This document shows, in pieces, positions 7,913-12,696 of a stretch of DNA of 12,696 nt (position 1 is its first letter; the number at the start of each line of letters is the position of its first letter). The notes under the pieces are model-generated. The model saw only the letters and a program-made list of their open reading frames with translations, was not told the DNA's origin and searched no databases. Made by a program: the position numbers and the translations under genes. The DNA is taken from positions 1-12,696 of the forward strand of contig NZ_JADPMR010000007.1 of the NCBI RefSeq assembly GCF_015686695.1. Direction: 5' to 3'. Source of the stretch: Vibrio nitrifigilis (lineage in GTDB: Bacteria; Pseudomonadota; Gammaproteobacteria; Enterobacterales; Vibrionaceae).

Positions 7913-7940
7913 TGTTATTCTCCTAACATTGTGTGCAGTC

Positions 7941-7970
7941 GGGCCGCAGAAACGGATAGACCTGCAGCCC
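7941..7970 (-). other. Intercistronic hairpin between proW and proX
   Basis: On the minus strand GGGCTGCAG (7970-7962) pairs with CTGCGGCCC (7949-7941) over 9 bp with one G-U pair and a 12-base loop. It stands just before the proX ribosome-binding site. It could mark an mRNA processing or decay boundary that raises proX level over proVW. Confidence 0.45.
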
Positions 7971-7979
7971 TTGAATAAA

Positions 7980-9063
7980 TTATTTTTTTGAACGGAAAAA
8001 GATTGAAATAGGGCCACTGTGGTACCAACGAGATTTTTGGTCACGGTTGTTTTCCCCTACTTTCTGCGTAATACGGTCGAGTAGAATCGCCAGAATAACG
8101 ATACCTAAACCACCAACAGCAGCCAGACCCATATCAAGACGGCCAATGCCGCGTAACACCATCTGACCCAAACCACCTACTGCGATCATAGAAGCGATGA
8201 CGACCATGGAAAGCGACAGCATAAGAGTCTGGTTTACGGCCTGCCATGATCGTTGGCATTGCGAGCGGTAATTGGGATGCGATAGAGCATCTGTTTTGGG
8301 CTTGCGCCGAAGGAATGGCCTGCTTCGATTAATTCTTCTGGCACTTGCTGAATCCCCAAAATAGTTAAACGCACAATCGGTGGCAGCGGCGAAAATAATC
8401 GTCACGACGACGCCAGGTACGTTACCGATACCAAATAGCATCACGATTGGCACCAAATAAACGAATGCTGGGGTTGTTTGCATTGCATCAAGTAGCGGGC
8501 GTATCACTTTGGCTGCCCGTTCGCTTCTCGCCAGCCATATTCCCATGGGTAAGCCCGATTAACAAGCAGAAAAGACCGAGGTTCATCACCAGAAGCGAGC
8601 GTCACCATCGCTTGATCCCAGCGCCGATGAGGCCGATTCACAATCAGTGATATAAAAGAAGCTACCCCCATTTTTCGACCAGCAAACTGCCAAGCTAACA
8701 AGGCCAAAATGACTAGCATAATAGGCGCTTGGTGTTGAAACTAATGCAGTTTGGAAACGAACTTAGAATGAGATCGATCGTACACGAATCGCTTGGAAAA
8801 CCGGACGTCCATGGCTAACGAGCCAATTAAGCGCTGTTTCTACCCAATGATCGAAAGGAATGATGGCATCGCGAAATGGGTGCCAAAAGCTAAATGGTTG
8901 CTGGAGCCGCATTGTTTAGCCAATCAGCCGCAGGTTGCGCAGGACGATGCCGCTGCGGTAGTGGAACCCCATGGATCTGATGAAGCTGCAGATGAAGCGG
9001 CTTGTGTTGCTGCACCCCATGGATCAGAGGCTTGTGCTGCATGGTTGCATTTTCAACAGTCAT
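7980..9063 (-). CDS. proW: Glycine betaine/proline betaine permease ProW; frame broken as read
   Basis: ProW is the inner-membrane channel subunit of the ProU importer. The ATG at 9063 follows AGGGGAG. An Ala/Ser-rich N-terminal tail with two SDPWG motifs comes first, then ADWLNNAAPAT, FRDAIIPFDHWVETALNWLV and the membrane domain. The core is nearly identical to E. coli: MGIWLARSERAAKVIRPLLD, AMQTTPAFVYLVPIVMLFGI, then GGLGQMVLRGIGRLDMGLA. The ATPase-contacting loop (EELIEASRSFGASPKQMLYR in the family) is readable only across two frame breaks near 8260-8400. Other breaks lie near 9045, 8950, 8895, 8790, 8730, 8640 and 8580. The rebuilt length is about 360 residues. It starts two bases past the proV stop, so the two are translationally coupled. 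Confidence 0.9.
8966..9025 (-). repeat. Direct repeat encoding SDPWG motifs in the ProW tail
   Basis: ACCCCATGGATC occurs at 8966-8977 and 9014-9025 (plus strand), 48 bases or 16 codons apart. In the proW frame each copy encodes DPWG, and the segment between is rich in alanine and serine. E. coli ProW has comparable NPWD and DAWG motifs in its tail, so this looks like a tail that grows by duplication. Confidence 0.6.
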
Positions 9064-9065
9064 GA

Positions 9066-10258
9066 TTACTCCCCTATCTAATGTCTGTAACAATCGCGAT
9101 TTTGTAATAACGCCGTAATAATTCTCCCTCTTCGTCCACAAACCGGTACCGGATAGGGTACGTCAGCCACATGACCAATTAAGTCACTGACTGATACGGT
9201 TGGATCGATAGTTTTTATTTCAGGAAGTAGGGCGCTGGTCAGCGAGCGTTGTTCTTTATTTGCGATATTTAAAGATTCGAGAGAAACAATGCCGGAGAAT
9301 TTATTGGTTTTATCAACCACGATACCGTAATCACGATCGTTATCGCCAAGGATCTGCATTGGCGGCGGCTGGGCCGTCGTTATCATGTTTTCTAAATACC
9401 GCGTTAGGGCGTTTACGAGCGATATCTTTGGCTGTAAACACACTCGCAACGTTAACACCGCGGAAAAAGGATTCAACGTAATCGTTGGCCGGGTTGTGGA
9501 GAATTTCATCCGGTGTCCCTACCTGAACAACGACGCCATCTTGCATAATTGCAATTCGATCGCGATACGCATCGCTTCGTCTAAATCGTGGGAAATAAAT
9601 ACAATGGTACGTTGGTCATCGTTTTGTAGACGCAGTAATTCATCTTGCATCTCAGTGCGAATTAATGGGTCAAGTGCCGAGAATGCCTCGTCCATTAATA
9701 ATATATCTGGGTCGTTAGTGAGCGCTCGGGCAAGACCAACACGTTGTTTCATACCGCCAGAGAGTTCGTCTGGATAAGAATCACCATTAGCGCCTAAACC
9801 AACGCGTTCTAATGCAGCGTTGGCTGCAGCGTGGCGCTGTTGTTCTGCCACTCCGGCCAGTTCAAGACCAAACGATGCATTTTCTAATACCGTCATATGG
9901 GGCATAAGCGCAAAGTTTTGGAATACCATTGCAATGTTTTGCCGGCGAACCTGTCGCAATTCCTCGGCCGAAATTTTTGAGATATCACGACCGCGTAATA
10001 ACACATCTCCACGGGTCGGTTCTATTAAACGATTGAGTAAACGAACTAGGGTCGATTTGCCGGAGCCGGACAGCCCCATAATAACGAAAATTTCACCTTC
10101 ATTGATGGTCAGAGATACATCTTTAACCCCGACGGTAAGGCCAGTTTGTTCGAAGATTTGGTCTTTATCTAATCCTTTTCTCCAATAAGAGGAAATGCCT
10201 CGTCAGGTGTTTCTCCGAACACTTTGTAGAGGTTCTTCACTTCTAACATGGTCGACAT
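9066..10258 (-). CDS. proV: Glycine betaine/proline betaine ATPase ProV; frame broken as read
   Basis: ProV powers the ProU importer at the cytoplasmic membrane face. The ATG at 10258 follows AAAGGAT and begins MSTMLEVKNLYKVFGE. Next come the ProV insert (DKDQIFEQTGLTVGVKDVSL), Walker A GLSGSGKST, Q-loop VFQNFALMPHMTVLEN, signature LSGGMKQRVGLARAL, Walker B ILLMDEAFSALDP and the H-loop VFISHDLDEA. The C-terminal third carries CBS domains (DRDYGIVVDKTNKFSGIVSL, then VADVPYPVPVVDEEGELYGV), which in this family sense ionic strength or nucleotides. Breaks occur near 10175, 9575, 9387, 9145 and 9072. The TAA at 9068-9066 is reached by allowing one lost base near 9072. The length is about 397 residues, against 400 in E. 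coli. It is the first gene of proVWX. Confidence 0.92.
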
Positions 10259-10685
10259 GGTTAATATCCTTTGTTGTCTTTATTGTGCACTGCCTCATGC
10301 AACAAATATGCATAGTACACTAAACATTATTTTTTCCTATTTCAAGTCCCAAGTGTTTGAAGTTAAGCATGTTATGGTGATAAGTATTTGATATTAAATG
10401 ATAATAAATTTATGTTAAACACTAAAATTTTATTTGAGGTGGAATGTTTTGAGGCGAATGTAGTTTATTGGCTAAAGCTAAAAATGCGCTTGATATTTAA
10501 CCAATTTTACCCTGTTTTTAATGAGGGGGAAGGGGGGATTGTGGCGCTAAGCGTTGTGGAAAATGGCTCTTAATTTAGATAACACTAAAAACGTGCTAGA
10601 TTGTTATGTGTACGATAGATCTAACCCAATAGCACATCCTTAGAATGAGAACTTCATTAGCGGTATAGTCCTATATTGATAGGTG
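10259..10685. other. Intergenic upstream of proV
   Basis: This AT-rich spacer carries the proV promoter region (minus strand). TTGGGA at about 10350 with AATAAT about 15 bases downstream is a weak promoter candidate. A 61-codon plus-strand frame (10388-10573) has no ribosome-binding site or recognisable product and is probably chance. Nothing else is recognised. Confidence 0.4.
10297..10313. promoter_or_regulatory. Short inverted repeat in the proV leader, possible operator
   Basis: ATGCA (10297-10301) and TGCAT (10309-10313) flank a 7-base centre, 39 bases upstream of the proV start. Its size and position fit an operator for a dimeric winged-helix protein such as the MarR protein encoded downstream, but five-base arms are common by chance. 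Confidence 0.25.
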
Positions 10686-10708
10686 AAAAAGCCCCAGTGG
10701 ATGGGGCT
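10686..10708 (-). terminator. Intrinsic terminator of the second proX
   Basis: On the minus strand AGCCCCA (10708-10702) pairs with TGGGGCT (10696-10690) over a 5-base loop, followed by a T-run (10690-10686) and a C. It lies 36 bases past the proX2 stop. This separates the second proX from proVWX transcription. Confidence 0.75.
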
Positions 10709-10743
10709 CGTTTTCTTTAATGAAGTGGTGCGATCCTGTGGGA

Positions 10744-11759
10744 TTATTTCGCTGCTGCTTTGGCTTGTTTTATCCAAGAATCAAACAGTTTTTGGTGCGC
10801 TTTAATCCAACCGTTTGCATGTGATTCCATGTCACGTTGAGGAGTTATGGCCTTGTGCCATCATCATATTTTCAGCACTAATATCATTGATGTTGATCTT
10901 CATGATGGCAAACAGTTTTGCAGCGGTCGGATTATCAGCGGCAAATTGCTTATTGGCAGCAATTTTCATTGAATTCATTTGGAATCCATAATTTTTACCA
11001 TTAGGCAAATTTGGTATCGACATCACTGCGATCACCTGGAAGCGCAGAAAATGGTACTTCAAGCCAAACCACATCTTTTCCCGGAACCAAGACGCCACTT
11101 ACCCAATATGGAGTCCAAGTGTAATAAAAATGGGCTTCCCTTTTTTATATCGAGTAATGGTGTTGGCGATAATCGCGGAGTATTGACCTTGACTCATGTT
11201 CAACGGTTTTGCGTAGCCCATAGGCATCGAGCTGATGTTCAATCACGCCTTCACAACCCCCAACCGGGATTACAACCAGAGAGGTTCGCTTTGCCGTCAC
11301 CATCGGAATCAAATAGTTTGGCCAGTTTTGGGTCTTTGAGCTGAGCGATATTGGTAATGTGAATTACTTTTTCAGCGGTTTTTTTATCGATCAAGTAGCC
11401 CTGTGCCGCACCGGAAACAAGATCGCCTTTACGATAGAACTTTTTATCGCCCCCGGCTTTGGCGTATTTACCGTCGTGCAGAGGTGTCCAGGTTAACCGC
11501 CATGTAGGTCGCATCTCCCGCAGCGATGGAAGTATAGGCCACGTTATAATCCACTTCCTTGGTCGGTTTTACCGTATAACCAAGTGCTTGCATCGCTTTG
11601 TTGACGATTAAGGTTTGGAATGTTTCTTCTGGTGTAGTTGATTGTACAGGTTGGACAGTAATGCCTTTACCTGGTAAATCAGCGGCTAAAGCCACCGATG
11701 AAGACACAGCGCATATTGCCATTGAAGTAGCAAATAGCGTTTTCCCATGTGTGAGTCAT
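10744..11759 (-). CDS. proX: Second, stand-alone glycine betaine-binding protein ProX; frame broken as read
   Basis: This is a paralogue of the ProX at 6906-7912. The ATG at 11759 follows TAGGAGAATCAC. Reconstructed, it has a signal peptide (rejoined around MAICAVSSSVALA), then ADLPGKGITVQPVQST, EVDYNVAYTSIAAGDATY, VNWTPLHDGKY, GAAQGYLIDKKTAE, DGDGKANLSGCNPGWG and TWTPYWVSG. All three aromatic-box tryptophans and the cysteine pair are retained, so betaine binding is probably kept. The mature start, ADLPGKGIT, is closer to E. coli ProX than the first copy is. Frame breaks lie near 11720, 11490, 11265, 11190, 11130 and 10845. The 11265 break is the same G run after NPGW that breaks the first copy. 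It has no proV or proW beside it. It may deliver ligand to the ProVW encoded just downstream. Confidence 0.9.
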
Positions 11760-12190
11760 GTGATTCTCCTAAGAGTGATAAACATTAGTACATGAAAGGT
11801 AACCGTACTAGAGTGAGATAAATGTTAATAGGTCTAATAATTTAATGTTAACGAGAAAATGATTTTTTGACTTTATTTAACCAATAAAGTGTTTTGCAAT
11901 CATAATTTCATCTCAATATTAGAAAATTAAGCATTTTTATCATGTTGTTATTTATTAGAACCCTAAACATTTAAGGAGAGGGTTTTCAAGTCATAAACAG
12001 ATCTAAATAAGGAAAATATGATGTAAATCGATTGTTTGACTTGTAAACAAAAAGGATAAAAAACGTAGAATTTCACAGTTAGTGCACTGGAAAGCATAAG
12101 CAGAAGATTTATGGTTATGGAAAGTGATTCATTGATAACACCGATTTTATAAAGACAGCTTTAACCGGCCAACCCGTTGAGGAATAATAC
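11760..12190. other. AT-rich divergent intergenic region
   Basis: This lies between proX2 (minus) and the envelope protein gene (plus), so it must hold both promoters. ACTTTATT (11870-11877) and AATAAAGT (11883-11890) form a perfect 8-bp inverted repeat with a 5-base centre about 110 bases upstream of proX2, a candidate operator or weak terminator. TTGACT near 12039 has no good -10 partner. No coding frame is convincing. Confidence 0.35.
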
Positions 12191-12696
12191 GTGATAAGGA
12201 CGTTTATTAGTAATTTTAGGTAGTGTGGTACTGACAACGTCTGTTGCGTTTGCAGCGAATAGTGATAGTACACATAATGCAGCACAAACTCAGCCTAAAT
12301 CCAGCCAGAAATCATCGTCATACCAACAATCTCCTTATTAGATCGACCATTAGTCCGAAAGTTATATTTTAAATGAGCTGAAATCATTACGGACCGATCA
12401 GCAAGATCTAGAGCGCCGTCTTACTGTGGCAAATCACAGATCGGGAACTTTCTGTTGCCGATAAATCAATGAATTATGCCAATGTCACGGTGACGTATTT
12501 CTTCTATATCATTGCGGGTGTTGCTTCCTTGATTGCTTTGATCGGTTGGCGTTCGTTACGTGAAGTAAAAATCAACACACGTGAGATGGCAGATAAGCGC
12601 TTAAATAAAATTGCCCAAGAATACGAGAAGAAATTCTTAGCATTAGAGCGCGATTTGAAACGTAAAACTCGTATCATCACTGAAAACAACCGCGAA
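12191..12696 (+). CDS. Uncharacterised membrane-anchored envelope protein, N-terminal part (partial)
   Basis: I do not recognise this family with confidence. GTG at 12191 follows GAGGA by seven bases. Allowing one base shift at once, it reads a signal-peptide-like RLLVILGSVVLTTSVAFA and then a Ser/Gln/Ala-rich stretch (AANSDSTHNAAQTQPKSSQK). Further shifts near 12340, 12375 and 12432 keep one protein: NELKSLRTDQQDLERRLTVA, a short coiled-coil-like segment, then a membrane helix TYFFYIIAGVASLIALIGW at about residues 100-118. A highly charged helical tail follows (REMADKRLNKIAQEYEKKFL, then ERDLKRKTRIITENNRE) to the window end. The layout is periplasmic N-terminal part, one membrane pass and a cytoplasmic coiled coil. 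Any further domains lie outside. Confidence 0.6.

Noticed and set aside
8966..9025. The 12-base direct repeat as a CRISPR or mobile-element signature
   Set aside because: Only two copies, too short, and fully inside the proW frame as a protein motif repeat.
8793..9065. A 90-codon plus-strand frame opposite the proW tail, rich in alanine
   Set aside because: It mirrors the repetitive proW N-terminal coding sequence; the minus-strand reading matches ProW on both sides.
10388..10573. A 61-codon plus-strand frame in the proV upstream region
   Set aside because: No ribosome-binding site, no recognisable domain, AT-driven composition, and it overlaps the likely proV promoter.
12504..12689. Minus-strand frame of 61 codons at the window end
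   Set aside because: It is antisense to the membrane helix and charged tail of the plus-strand protein and lacks a ribosome-binding site.

Overview
The window looks like chromosomal DNA of a marine gammaproteobacterium, most likely a Vibrio or close relative. The evidence is a ProV/ProW/ProX osmolyte transporter very close to the E. coli family, a gammaproteobacterial-type MgtE, a MarR regulator resembling the compatible-solute regulators of vibrios, moderate GC content and AT-rich spacers. No species can be named from this. Almost every long gene is broken by single-base gains or losses, often in short base runs, and the protein remains recognisable across each break. I read these mainly as sequence error, so genes are given at their reconstructed extents and their true state is uncertain.

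Layout. Positions 1-3011 (+): end of a peptide-type ABC transporter ATPase gene, its periplasmic binding protein, then an inner-membrane permease. A cluster of hairpins separates the last two. At about 3012-3021 the transporter operon stops at what should be the next gene's start codon and runs straight into the middle of a receiver domain fused to a histidine kinase (to 3907). Positions 3908-4725 hold a nested inverted repeat, a small unknown gene (-) and little else. Positions 4726-6075 (-): magnesium transporter mgtE. Positions 6365-10258 (-): proV-proW-proX followed by a MarR-family regulator, probably one transcription unit. Positions 10744-11759 (-): a second, stand-alone proX with its own terminator. 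Positions 12191-12696 (+): start of an unrecognised envelope protein gene with a signal peptide, a membrane segment and a charged helical tail.

How the parts work together. ProV (ATPase with CBS domains), ProW (permease) and ProX (binding protein) form a glycine betaine/proline betaine importer used in osmotic stress. The MarR protein at the operon's end may regulate it, and the second ProX could feed the same ProVW complex. The left-hand transporter would import peptides or similar solutes, but its second permease is missing here. No CRISPR array, tRNA, rRNA or insertion sequence was recognised, and I see no convincing new defence or mobile system. The points most worth checking are the operon/kinase junction, the hairpin cluster, the orphan ProX and the nested inverted repeat.
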